Source of the DNA: Streptomyces sp. MspMP-M5
GTDB taxonomy: Bacteria > Actinomycetota > Actinomycetes > Streptomycetales > Streptomycetaceae
Assembly (NCBI RefSeq): GCF_000373585.1
Contig: NZ_KB891896.1
Location: 50,786-109,991 of the forward strand
Direction: 5' to 3'
Length of the DNA stretch: 59,206 nt
Shown here: in pieces, positions 10,648 to 18,612 of the stretch
How positions within the stretch are numbered: the stretch's first letter is position 1
How the letters are laid out: each line of letters begins with the position of its first letter
Made by a program: the position numbers and the translations under genes
Notes under the pieces: model-generated
Told to the model about the DNA's origin: nothing
The model's input: only the letters and a program-made list of their open reading frames with translations
Databases searched by the model: none

Positions 10648-11087
10648 GCCCCGAGGTGCCCCGGGGACTGGCCGCGGTGCTCGACGGGCGGACGCCGGCG
10701 GGGGTGCTGCCCTGGCCGGCCGACCGCCCGGTGGCGGACGCGCTGGCCGCCGCCCGGGACGCGGGCTGGCACGCCGCGACCCTGGACCTCGGCGGGGCCG
10801 CCGACAAGGCCGCGTTCCTGGACCGCTGCGCGGACGCCCTGGACTTCCCCGGGTACTTCGGCCACAACTGGGACGCCCTGGCCGACTGCCTCACCGACCT
10901 GTCGTGGCTGCCGCCGGCCCGCGGCCGCCTGCTGGTCGTCACCGGCTGGCAGGAGTACGCGGCCGCCGTCCCCGAGGACTGGGCCGTGGTCGAGGGGGTG
11001 CTGGCGGACGCCGTGGGGTACTGGCGGGACACCGACACCGGGCTCGCGGTGATCATGGCCGGCGGGCGCGGCCGGCAGGGCGCGTAG
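10644..11087 (+). CDS. Barstar-family ribonuclease inhibitor
   Basis: 147 residues with no signal peptide, so cytoplasmic. The barstar signature is YFGHNWDALADCLTDLSW, matching barstar's YYGxNLDALWDCLT segment that plugs the RNase active site. The first 45 residues form an extra N-terminal extension. GTG at 10644 overlaps the RNase stop. It most likely protects the producer from its own guanyl-RNase before export. Confidence 0.88.
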   Translation: MSPEVPRGLAAVLDGRTPAGVLPWPADRPVADALAAARDAGWHAATLDLGGAADKAAFLDRCADALDFPGYFGHNWDALADCLTDLSWLPPARGRLLVVTGWQEYAAAVPEDWAVVEGVLADAVGYWRDTDTGLAVIMAGGRGRQGA

Positions 11088-11204
11088 TTCCGGCCCCGCC
11101 CGCCGGGGCGCCGTTCCGCGACGCCGCGGATGCGTCCGGTGAGCCGGCGTCCCGGTGGGCGGACCGCGCGTTGGCGGATCGCACACACGATCCCAGGCCG
11201 CCGT

Positions 11205-11224
11205 AGGACTATCGCATGAGTCCT
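11205..11224. promoter_or_regulatory. Inverted repeat upstream of guaB1
   Basis: AGGACT (11205-11210) and AGTCCT (11219-11224) form a perfect inverted repeat with 8-nt spacing, 26 bp upstream of the guaB1 start. A TATCCT hexamer at 11237-11242 lies 7 nt before the ATG and could be the -10 of a leaderless promoter; the repeat would then cover the -35 region. A repressor site is inference. Confidence 0.35.
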
Positions 11225-11249
11225 GGTCAGGCCCCGTATCCTGGGCTAT

Positions 11250-12713
11250 ATGCGATTCCTCAATCCGAAGAACGGCGCCCTCGAAGAGAGTTCTTCGGTG
11301 CCCTACGACCTGACCTACGACGATGTCTTCATGGTGCCCGGCCGCTCGTCGGTGGGCTCCCGCCAGGCCGTGGACCTCGCCTCGCGCGACGGCTCCGGCA
11401 CGACCATCCCCCTCGTGGTCGCCAACATGACGGCGATCGCCGGCCGCCGCATGGCCGAGACCGTGGCCCGCCGCGGTGGTCTGGTCGTGATCCCGCAGGA
11501 CATCCCGATCGACGTCGTCACCGACGTCATCACCTGGGTCAAGCAGCGCCACCTGGTGCTGGACACGCCGATCGTGCTCTCCCCGGTCTCCACCGTGGCC
11601 GACGCGCTGTCGCTGCTGCCCAAGCGGGCGCACGGCGCGGGCATCGTCGTCGAGGGCGGCCGGCCGGTCGGCGTCGTCACCGAGCACGACCTGGCCGGGG
11701 TGGACCGCTTCACCCAGGTCGCCGAGGTCATGTCCAAGGACCTGCTGGTCCTGGACGCGGACATCGACCCCCGCGAGGCGTTCAACCGCCTCGACGCAGC
11801 CAACCGCAAGCTGGCCCCCGCGGTCGACGCGGACGGCATGCTGGTCGGCATCCTGACCCGCAAGGGCGCGCTGCGCGCCACCCTGTACACCCCCGCCACC
11901 GACGCCGAGGGCAAGCTGCGGATCGCCGCCGCCGTCGGCATCAACGGCGACGTGGCCGGCAAGGCCAAGGCGCTGCTGGACGCCGGTGTGGACACCCTCG
12001 TCGTGGACACCGCGCACGGCCACCAGGAGTCGATGATCAGCGCGATCAAGGCGGTCCGGGCGCTGGACCCGCAGGTCCCGATCGTCGCCGGCAACATCGT
12101 CGCCGCCTCCGGCGTGCGTGACCTCATCGAGGCCGGCGCGGACATCATCAAGGTCGGTGTCGGCCCGGGCGCGATGTGCACCACCCGCATGATGACCGGC
12201 GTCGGCCGGCCGCAGTTCTCCGCGGTGCTGGAGTGCGCCGCCGAGGCCCGCAAGTACGGCAAGCACGTCTGGGCCGACGGCGGTGTCCGGCACCCCCGCG
12301 ACGTGGCCATGGCGCTGGCCGCGGGCGCGTCCAACGTCATGATCGGCTCGTGGTTCGCCGGCACCCTGGAGTCGCCCGGCGACCTCCAGCACACCGCCGA
12401 GGGCCGGCCGTACAAGGAGAGCTTCGGCATGGCCTCGGCGCGTGCGGTGCGCAACCGCACCAGCGAGGAGTCGGCCTACGACCGCGCCCGCAAGGCGCTG
12501 TTCGAGGAGGGCATCTCCACCTCCCGGATGTTCATCGACCAGGCCCGGCCCGGCGTCGAGGACCTGATCGACTCGATCATCGCGGGCGTCCGCAGCTCCT
12601 GCACCTACGCCGGCGCGGCCTCCCTCGAGGAGTTCGCGGAGAAGGCCGTGGTCGGCGTCCAGAGCGCCGCCGGCTACGCCGAGGGCAAGCCGCTGCACAA
12701 CAGCTGGAACTGA
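11250..12713 (+). CDS. guaB1: GuaB1 family IMP dehydrogenase-related protein (probable GMP reductase)
   Basis: 487-residue IMPDH/GMPR-family TIM barrel with two CBS motifs at about residues 95-205. The active-site loop GPGAMCTTRMMTGVG carries Cys310. The N-terminus MRFLNPKNGALEESSSVPYD is characteristic of the actinobacterial GuaB1 branch. Established knowledge: mycobacterial GuaB1 is a GMP reductase (GMP to IMP, purine salvage) with CBS domains that bind nucleotides. I infer the same here. The mRNA is probably leaderless (no Shine-Dalgarno, -10-like hexamer close to ATG). Confidence 0.9.
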   Translation: MRFLNPKNGALEESSSVPYDLTYDDVFMVPGRSSVGSRQAVDLASRDGSGTTIPLVVANMTAIAGRRMAETVARRGGLVVIPQDIPIDVVTDVITWVKQRHLVLDTPIVLSPVSTVADALSLLPKRAHGAGIVVEGGRPVGVVTEHDLAGVDRFTQVAEVMSKDLLVLDADIDPREAFNRLDAANRKLAPAVDADGMLVGILTRKGALRATLYTPATDAEGKLRIAAAVGINGDVAGKAKALLDAGVDTLVVDTAHGHQESMISAIKAVRALDPQVPIVAGNIVAASGVRDLIEAGADIIKVGVGPGAMCTTRMMTGVGRPQFSAVLECAAEARKYGKHVWADGGVRHPRDVAMALAAGASNVMIGSWFAGTLESPGDLQHTAEGRPYKESFGMASARAVRNRTSEESAYDRARKALFEEGISTSRMFIDQARPGVEDLIDSIIAGVRSSCTYAGAASLEEFAEKAVVGVQSAAGYAEGKPLHNSWN

Positions 12714-12750
12714 CCCGCCGAGCCGCCGACGGCTCCGTACCTGCCGCTCA

Positions 12751-12781
12751 CCGGCCCCGCACCGACCTGGTGCGGGGCCGG
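12751..12781 (+). terminator. guaB1 terminator
   Basis: CCGGCCCCGCACC (12751-12763) and GGTGCGGGGCCGG (12769-12781) make a perfect 13-bp stem with a 5-nt loop. Confidence 0.8.
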
Positions 12782-12819
12782 TCGCGTTCTCCGGGCACGG
12801 TCGTGATTCACTGGGTGGA

Positions 12820-12916
12820 GCGCAACGTTCCGCCGCTGTTCTCGGCTGTGCGCAACGTTCCACCGCGGTTGCGCAAGGAAGCTGCATTACGGCGGGTGAA
12901 CGAGGGGCCGTAAGGT
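12820..12916 (+). promoter_or_regulatory. Three-motif promoter of the permease-lrp operon
   Basis: GCGCAACGTTCC starts at 12820 and 12850, and a weaker copy GCGCAAGG starts at 12871. TTACGG (12887) and TAAGGT (12911), 18 bp apart, are a plausible -35/-10 pair 8 nt after the third motif. Motif-to--35 offsets are 67, 37 and 16 bp. The amidase promoter near 15.7 kb has offsets 69, 38 and 16 with the same -35/-10 spacing. Sites fall on nearly integral helical turns, as expected for an Lrp-type octamer or activator binding one DNA face. The remainder of this 350-bp gap shows no gene. Confidence 0.6.
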
Positions 12917-13063
12917 CATGCGCTGTACGTGGAGTGGCGGAGACCGCCTGCTCGGCGGTCTCCTGCTGCAGGGTGGTTCTTCCTGCCTGCCCGGCCGCCG
13001 CGGTCCCGTCACCGCAATGTGCCGGAACGTGTCCGTCCGACCGGCAGCGACGAAGGAGCCCCA

Positions 13064-14533
13064 GTGTTGGAGAACGGCGCCGCCCCGCCCCCCGGGGACA
13101 GCTATTCCCCGCCGCCCGCCGGCGGAGTCGCCACCCGGCTGCTGCGCCGCAAACCGGTCGAACGGCTGGTCGCCGAGGGCGGCCAGGGCGAGGGGGGCAC
13201 GCTCCGCCGCTCGATGGGCGTCTGGCAGCTGACCATGATCAGCATCGGTGCCACGCTCGGCACCGGCATCTTCGTCGTCCTCGGCGAGGCCGTCCCGGCC
13301 GCCGGCCCGGCGGTCGTGCTGTCCTTCGTCATCGCCGGCATCACCGCGCTGTTCTCCGCGCTCTCCTACGCCGAGCTGGCCGGCACGATCCCCGTCTCCG
13401 GCTCGTCCTACTCCTACGCCTACGCCACCCTCGGCGAGCTGGTCGCCTGGGTCTGCGGCTGGTGCCTGATCCTGGAGTACGGCGTATCGGTCGCCGCCGT
13501 CGCGGTCGGGTGGGGCCAGTACCTCAACGAGTTCCTCGCCGGGACGCTGGGCTTCACCATCCCCGACGCGCTCTCCGCACCGCCGGGACAGGGCGGCTAC
13601 TTCAACCTGCCGGCGCTGCTGGTGGTGCTGCTGGCGATGGCGTTCCTGCTGGGCGGCGCCAAGGAGAGCGCCCGGGCCAACACCATCATGGTGGTCGTCA
13701 AGATCGTCACGCTGCTGATGTTCTGCGCGGTCGCCTTCCAGGGCGTGAAGTCCGGCAACTACGCGAACTTCATGCCGATGGGCATGGCGGGCGTCAGCGC
13801 CGCCGGCGCCACCCTGTTCTTCTCCTACATCGGCTTCGACGCCGCCTCCACCGCGGGTGAGGAGGCCCGCAACCCGCAGCGCGACCTGCCGCGCGCGATC
13901 ATGCTCTCGCTGGTGATCGTCACCGCGCTGTACTGCCTGGTGGCGGCCATCGCCGTGGGCGCCCTGCCGTGGCAGAAGTTCAAGGGCGCGGAGGCGGCGC
14001 TGGCCGGCATCCTCAAGTCCGTCTCCGGGCACGACTACTGGTCGGTCCTGCTGGCCTTCGGCGCCGTCGTCGCCATCGCCAGCGTCGTACTGACCGTGCT
14101 CTACGGCCAGACCCGGATCCTCTTCGCGATGTCCCGCGACCGCCTGGTGCCCAAGGCGTTCTCCAAGGTGCACGCCAGGACCGGCGTGCCCCGGGTCAAC
14201 ACCGTGATCGTCTCCCTCTTCTGCGGTGTGCTCGCCGCCGCGGTGCCGCTCGGCGAGCTGGCGGACGCCACCAGCATCGGCACGCTCTTCGCGTTCGCGC
14301 TGGTCAACATCGCCGTGATCGTGCTGCGCAGGACCCGGCCGGACATGCCGCGGGCGTTCCGCACGCCGTTCTCGCCCCTCTTCCCGGCGATCGGCTTCCT
14401 GCTCTGCGCCTTCATGATGTCCCGCCTCGGCCCGGTGACCTGGGTGGTCTTCGGTGTCTGGATGGCGGTCGGCCTTGTGATCTACTTCGGTTACGGCATG
14501 CGCCGCTCCCGATTGGCCACCGCAGAGAAGTGA
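13064..14533 (+). CDS. APC-superfamily amino acid permease (CAT/YfnA-like)
   Basis: 489-residue integral membrane transporter with about 12 transmembrane helices. TM1 contains the APC signature SIGATLGTGIFVVLGEA, and FSYIGFDAASTAGEEARNPQRDLP is the conserved CAT-type segment. The first 45 residues are a cytoplasmic, Pro/Gly-rich lead. GTG 13064 is chosen because AAGGAG sits 5 nt upstream; an upstream in-frame ATG at 12929 lacks an RBS. The substrate is probably a (basic) amino acid, given the adjacent Lrp regulator and lysine-oxidising genes that share its promoter architecture; this is inference. Confidence 0.88.
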   Translation: MLENGAAPPPGDSYSPPPAGGVATRLLRRKPVERLVAEGGQGEGGTLRRSMGVWQLTMISIGATLGTGIFVVLGEAVPAAGPAVVLSFVIAGITALFSALSYAELAGTIPVSGSSYSYAYATLGELVAWVCGWCLILEYGVSVAAVAVGWGQYLNEFLAGTLGFTIPDALSAPPGQGGYFNLPALLVVLLAMAFLLGGAKESARANTIMVVVKIVTLLMFCAVAFQGVKSGNYANFMPMGMAGVSAAGATLFFSYIGFDAASTAGEEARNPQRDLPRAIMLSLVIVTALYCLVAAIAVGALPWQKFKGAEAALAGILKSVSGHDYWSVLLAFGAVVAIASVVLTVLYGQTRILFAMSRDRLVPKAFSKVHARTGVPRVNTVIVSLFCGVLAAAVPLGELADATSIGTLFAFALVNIAVIVLRRTRPDMPRAFRTPFSPLFPAIGFLLCAFMMSRLGPVTWVVFGVWMAVGLVIYFGYGMRRSRLATAEK

Positions 14534-14543
14534 TCCACCCGTA

Positions 14544-14999
14544 GTGCGACTGAACGATCTCGACGAACGCATCGTCCACGCCCTCGCCGAGGACGCCCGC
14601 CGCAGCTACGCGGACATCGGCCAGGAGGTCGGCCTGTCCGCACCGGCGGTCAAGCGCCGGGTGGACCGGCTGCGGGCGGACGGCGCGATCACCGGGTTCA
14701 CGGTGCGCGTCGACCCGGCCGCCCTCGGCTGGGAGACCGAGGGGTTCATCGAGATCTTCTGCCGCCGCAACACCTCGCCCGAGGCGATCCACCGCGGCCT
14801 GTCGCGCTACCCCGAAGTGGCGTCCGCCTCCACCGTCACCGGCGAGGCGGACGCCCTGGTGCAGGTCTTCGCCTCCGACATGCGCCACTTCGAACGGGTC
14901 CTGGAGCGGATCGCCGGTGAACCCTTCGTCGAGCGCACCAAGTCCGTCCTGGTCCTCTCCCCGCTGCTGCGCCGCTACGGTTCCGGGGCGCCCCGCTAG
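14544..14999 (+). CDS. Lrp/AsnC family transcriptional regulator
   Basis: 151 residues: N-terminal HTH (SYADIGQEVGLSAPAVKRRVDRL) and a C-terminal RAM ligand domain (ASTVTGEADALVQVFASDM). GTG start 10 nt after the permease stop, so it is co-transcribed. Lrp proteins sense amino acids and often autoregulate. The repeated GCGCAACG sites upstream of the permease, and the matching array upstream of the amidase/lysine oxidase unit, are the obvious candidate operators. The ligand could be lysine or arginine; unproven. Confidence 0.92.
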   Translation: MRLNDLDERIVHALAEDARRSYADIGQEVGLSAPAVKRRVDRLRADGAITGFTVRVDPAALGWETEGFIEIFCRRNTSPEAIHRGLSRYPEVASASTVTGEADALVQVFASDMRHFERVLERIAGEPFVERTKSVLVLSPLLRRYGSGAPR

Positions 15000-15018
15000 A
15001 AGCGGCGGCAGGCCGGTC

Positions 15019-15549
15019 CTACGCGGCGGTCGCCGGGCCCATGCCCGCCGGCAGGCGCGGTGGCGTGCCGCGGGTCCATACGACGCGGAGCGCGGAGGCG
15101 GCGATCCGCCAGCCGTCCGGGGTCCGGAGCAGCTCGGTCTCCGCGTGCCCGCCCGAGACGAAGAGCGCCTCGGAGCCGTCCGCCAGGACATGGGTGCTCA
15201 ACTGGCCGGCGCGGGCGGTGGCGCGGTCGCCGTCGATCTCGACGACGGGGCTGCCGCCCAGGTGCACGGTCCGGTCGAACAGCGCCATGCCCTCCCGGAT
15301 GCGCGCCACGACGGCGTCCCGCCCGCGGACCGTGCCGATCGGCATCTCGGCGGTGGCGTCCTCGGTGTAGAAGGCGCGGCCCCACGCCTCGTCGAAGACC
15401 CCCTCGTCCAGGGAGCGCAGACAGCGGTCCAGCAGGTCGGTGATGTCGGCGCGGTCGGTGAGGTGCTGGAGCTGCCGTTCCACGGGGAGCCGGGTGGCCT
15501 CGGCGAGGGAACCGGCGGGGGCGGTGGGCGCGGTCTCGTGTGCGGTCAT
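15019..15549 (-). CDS. SnoaL/NTF2-like protein
   Basis: 176 residues with an NTF2/SnoaL-like alpha+beta cone fold, read from LTDRADITDLLDRCLRSLDEGVFDEAW and the later TVRGRDAVVARIREGMALFDRTVHLGGSPVVEIDGDRATARAG. Such proteins include ketosteroid isomerases, polyketide cyclases and binding proteins, so no reaction can be assigned. The ATG at 15549 lies about 7 nt from the predicted -10, so the message is probably leaderless. The promoter carries a SoxR-type box, which suggests induction by redox-active compounds. It is transcribed opposite to the flanking amino-acid genes. Confidence 0.85.
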   Translation of the reverse strand: MTAHETAPTAPAGSLAEATRLPVERQLQHLTDRADITDLLDRCLRSLDEGVFDEAWGRAFYTEDATAEMPIGTVRGRDAVVARIREGMALFDRTVHLGGSPVVEIDGDRATARAGQLSTHVLADGSEALFVSGGHAETELLRTPDGWRIAASALRVVWTRGTPPRLPAGMGPATAA

Positions 15550-15555
15550 GCGGCG

Positions 15556-15586
15556 ATCTTGTGACCTCAAGTGGGCTTGAGGTCAA
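15556..15586 (-). promoter_or_regulatory. SoxR-type MerR-family operator with 19-bp promoter spacer
   Basis: TGACCTCAAG (15562-15571) and CTTGAGGTCA (15576-15585) form a perfect 10-4-10 inverted repeat. On the minus strand it lies between TTGACC (15581-15586) and CAAGAT (15556-15561), spaced 19 bp, the over-long spacer typical of MerR-family activated promoters. The core CCTCAAG-N4-CTTGAGG equals the E. coli SoxR box half-sites. The predicted transcript begins at or next to the ATG of the SnoaL-like gene. Confidence 0.75.
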
Positions 15587-15709
15587 GTGGGGGTGGCGAG
15601 GGGGCGATCCGGGGCCGGTGCGGCCGTGCGGTGTGGCGGGTGGGGCGGCGGTCGTCGCGAGTGGCCTGCGTCACCCCGTCGACGCGCCGCCGGCCAGCGG
15701 CGATGCGCC

Positions 15710-15808
15710 GCGCAACGAATCGCCGCGGCAGCCCTTGAACGCGCAACGAATCGTCCGTCGCCGTGCAACGCCGGCACCTTGTCCGGGGTCGGCGGCGGCC
15801 CGTACCGT
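15710..15808 (+). promoter_or_regulatory. Three-motif promoter of the amidase/lysine oxidase unit
   Basis: GCGCAACGAATCG starts at 15710 and 15741, with a weaker GTGCAACG at 15763. TTGTCC (15779-15784) and TACCGT (15803-15808) are a -35/-10 pair 18 bp apart, and the third motif ends 8 nt before the -35. The layout repeats that upstream of the permease-lrp operon almost base for base in spacing, which argues for the same regulator. Confidence 0.6.
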
Positions 15809-15847
15809 CATTGCGTCCCGCCCGAACCGCCACCGCCGAGGGGTCCC

Positions 15848-16654
15848 ATGTCGCCGTTGCACACCGCCCTGCTCCAGAGTTCGGGACGGCCCGGCGATGT
15901 GGCGCACAACCTCAAGGCCCTCGACGACGCGGCCCGCGCGGCGGCCGCGACCGGCGCCCGGCTGCTGGCCTGCCCCGAGCTGTTCCTCACCGGCTACGCG
16001 ATCGGCGGCGATCTGCACCGCCTCGCCGAGCCGGCCGACGGCGCGAGCGCCCGGGCCGTCGCGGAGATCGCCGCCGCCCACCGGATCGCGGTCCTCTACG
16101 GCTACCCGGAGCGCGACCCCGAGGAGCACGGCGTCGTCTACAACTCCGCCCGGCTGATCGGCCCCGACGGCACCCCGCTCGCCAACTACCGCAAGACGCA
16201 CCTCTTCGGCTGCTTCGAGCGCGAGTGGTTCACCCCGGGCGACCGGCAGGTCGTCCAGGCGGAGCTGGACGGGATCCGGATCGGCCTGCTGATCTGCTAC
16301 GACGTGGAGTTCCCGGAGAACGTCCGGGCGCACGCGCTGGCCGGGACCGATCTGCTGCTGGTGCCCACCGCGCAGATGCACCCCTTCCAGATCGTGCCGG
16401 AGCAGATGATCCCGGTGCGCGCCTTCGAGAACCAGATGTACGTGGCGTACGTCAACCGCGTCGGCGCGGAGGGCGAGTTCGAGTTCGTCGGCCTCAGCTG
16501 CCTGGCCGGACCGGACGGCGTCGTCCGCACCCGCGCCGGACGCTCCGAGCAGCTGGTGCAGGCCGCCGTCGACCCGGCCTTCCTCAAGGAGGCGCGGGCG
16601 AACAACCCCTATCTGCACGACCGGAGGCCGGAGCTCTACACCGACCTCGCCTGA
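15848..16654 (+). CDS. Nitrilase-superfamily amidase (probable 5-aminovaleramidase, DavA type)
   Basis: 268 residues. The Glu-Lys-Cys triad is visible as Glu44 (CPELFLTGY), Lys116 (YRKTHLFG) and Cys150 (LICYDVEFPEN). ATG 15848 has GAGGGG upstream. The next gene is an L-lysine 2-monooxygenase, and in Pseudomonas the DavB oxidase produces 5-aminovaleramide that the nitrilase-family DavA hydrolyses to 5-aminovalerate. The same order here makes that reaction the best guess. 4-Guanidinobutyramide from arginine is an alternative substrate known in streptomycetes. Confidence 0.85.
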   Translation: MSPLHTALLQSSGRPGDVAHNLKALDDAARAAAATGARLLACPELFLTGYAIGGDLHRLAEPADGASARAVAEIAAAHRIAVLYGYPERDPEEHGVVYNSARLIGPDGTPLANYRKTHLFGCFEREWFTPGDRQVVQAELDGIRIGLLICYDVEFPENVRAHALAGTDLLLVPTAQMHPFQIVPEQMIPVRAFENQMYVAYVNRVGAEGEFEFVGLSCLAGPDGVVRTRAGRSEQLVQAAVDPAFLKEARANNPYLHDRRPELYTDLA

Positions 16655-16820
16655 ACCGACCGGCGCCGCCCCGCGCCCCGTACACCGGCCGACCGGTGAC
16701 ACCTCCCCGCCGGCCCCGATCACCCCCGTCCCGCCCCTCGCGTACCCGTGCGCCCCGGCCCGCCCGCCCGCGCCCGATACGCCCCGTTACGCCCGCCCCG
16801 CCCGCAAGGAGTCCGCCCCG

Positions 16821-18527
16821 ATGACGTCCACGGTGCCCCCCGCCGTCCCGCACACCGCCGCGCAGCCGCCGATCACCATGTTCGGCCCGGACTTCCCCTA
16901 CGCGTACGACGACTTCCTCGCGCACCCCGCGGGCCTCGGCCAGATCCCGGCGACCGAGCACGGCACCGAGGTGGCCATCGTCGGCGGCGGCCTCTCCGGC
17001 ATCGTCACCGCGTACGAGCTGATGAAGATGGGCCTCAGGCCCGTCGTCTACGAGGCGGACCAGATAGGCGGCCGGCTGCGCACCGTCGGCTTCGACGGCT
17101 GCTCCGCCGCCGAGGGCGAAGCGGAGCTCAACTGCGAGCTGGGCGCGATGCGCTTCCCGCCGTCCTCCACCGCCCTCCAGCACTACATCGACCTGGTGGG
17201 CCTTACGACCAGGCCGTTCCCCAACCCGCTGGCCGAGTCCACCCCGTCGACCGTCGTCGACCTCAAGGGCGAGTCGCACTACGCCGAGACCCTCGACGAC
17301 CTGCCGCCGGTCTACCGCCAGGTCGCCGAGGCGTGGAACGCCTGCCTGGAGGAGGGCGCCGACTTCTCCGACATGAACCAGGCCATGCGCGAGCGCGACG
17401 TCCCGCGCATCCGCGAGATCTGGGCGAAGCTCGTCGAGAAGCTCGACAACCAGACCTTCTACGGCTTCCTCTGCGACTCCTCGGCCTTCACGTCCTTCCG
17501 GCACCGCGAGATCTTCGGCCAGGTCGGCTTCGGCACCGGCGGCTGGGACACCGACTTCCCCAACTCCATCCTGGAGATCCTGCGGGTCGTCTACACCGAG
17601 GCCGACGACCACCACCGCGGCATCGTCGGCGGCTCCCAGCAGTTGCCGCTGCGCCTGTGGGAGCGCGAGCCGCGCAAGATCGTGCACTGGGCGCCGGGCA
17701 CCTCGCTGTCCTCGCTGCACGACGGCGCGCCCCGGCCGGCCGTGACCCGGCTGCACCGCACCGCCGGCAACCGCATCACCGTCACCGACGCCTCCGGCGA
17801 CATCCGCTCCTACAAGGCGGTGGTCTTCACCGCGCAGAGCTGGATGCTGCTGTCGAAGATCGAGTGCGACGACGACCTGTTCCCGATCGACCACTGGACG
17901 GCGATCGAGCGCACCCACTACATGGAGTCCAGCAAGCTGTTCGTCCCCGTGGACCGGCCGTTCTGGCTGGACAAGGACGAGGAGACCGGCCGCGACGTCA
18001 TGTCGATGACGCTCACCGACCGGATGACGCGCGGGACGTACCTCCTCGACAACGGCCCGGACCAGCCGGCCGTCATCTGCCTCTCCTACACCTGGTGCGA
18101 CGACAGCCTGAAGTGGCTGCCGCTGTCGGCGAACGAGCGCATGGAGGTCATGCTCAAGTCGCTCGGCGAGATCTACCCCAAGGTCGACATCCGGAAGCAC
18201 ATCATCGGAAACCCGGTGACCGTCTCCTGGGAGAACGAGCCCTACTTCATGGGCGCGTTCAAGGCCAACCTGCCCGGCCACTACCGCTATCAGCGGCGCC
18301 TGTTCACCCACTTCATGCAGGAGCTGCTCCCCGAGGACAAGCGCGGCATCTTCCTCGCCGGCGACGACATCTCCTGGACGGCGGGCTGGGCCGAGGGTGC
18401 GATCCAGACCGCGCTGAACGCGGTGTGGGGCGTGATGCACCACCTCGGCGGCGGCACCGACGCGGCCAACCCGGGCCCCGGCGACGTCTACGACGAGATC
18501 GCGCCGGTGGAGCTCCCGGAGGACTGA
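16821..18527 (+). CDS. L-lysine 2-monooxygenase-like flavin amine oxidase (DavB type)
   Basis: 568 residues. The FAD Rossmann motif is GGGLSG at 55-60 within EVAIVGGGLSGIVTAYELM, followed by the GGRLRT motif. The N-terminal FGPDFPYAYDDFLAHPAGLG, the central FGQVGFGTGGWDTDFPNS and the C-terminal FLAGDDISWTAGWAEGAIQTALNAVWG closely resemble Pseudomonas DavB, as far as I recall that sequence. It would convert L-lysine oxidatively to 5-aminovaleramide, CO2 and water. Arginine or another basic amino acid is possible. RBS AAGGAG precedes the ATG. It lies 166 bp after the amidase, with no separate promoter evident. Confidence 0.87.
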   Translation: MTSTVPPAVPHTAAQPPITMFGPDFPYAYDDFLAHPAGLGQIPATEHGTEVAIVGGGLSGIVTAYELMKMGLRPVVYEADQIGGRLRTVGFDGCSAAEGEAELNCELGAMRFPPSSTALQHYIDLVGLTTRPFPNPLAESTPSTVVDLKGESHYAETLDDLPPVYRQVAEAWNACLEEGADFSDMNQAMRERDVPRIREIWAKLVEKLDNQTFYGFLCDSSAFTSFRHREIFGQVGFGTGGWDTDFPNSILEILRVVYTEADDHHRGIVGGSQQLPLRLWEREPRKIVHWAPGTSLSSLHDGAPRPAVTRLHRTAGNRITVTDASGDIRSYKAVVFTAQSWMLLSKIECDDDLFPIDHWTAIERTHYMESSKLFVPVDRPFWLDKDEETGRDVMSMTLTDRMTRGTYLLDNGPDQPAVICLSYTWCDDSLKWLPLSANERMEVMLKSLGEIYPKVDIRKHIIGNPVTVSWENEPYFMGAFKANLPGHYRYQRRLFTHFMQELLPEDKRGIFLAGDDISWTAGWAEGAIQTALNAVWGVMHHLGGGTDAANPGPGDVYDEIAPVELPED

Positions 18528-18563
18528 GCGTCCGGGCCCGGGCGTCCTGCCCCGCGCACGTCC

Positions 18564-18587
18564 GCGGCCGGGCTACAGCCCGGCCGC
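18564..18587. terminator. Bidirectional terminator between convergent genes
   Basis: GCGGCCGGGC (18564-18573) and GCCCGGCCGC (18578-18587) form a perfect 10-bp stem with a TACA loop, between the lysine oxidase stop and the stop of the convergent DUF5995 gene. Confidence 0.8.
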
Positions 18588-18612
18588 CCGCACCCGCCCC
18601 CAGTGCCCGGCC

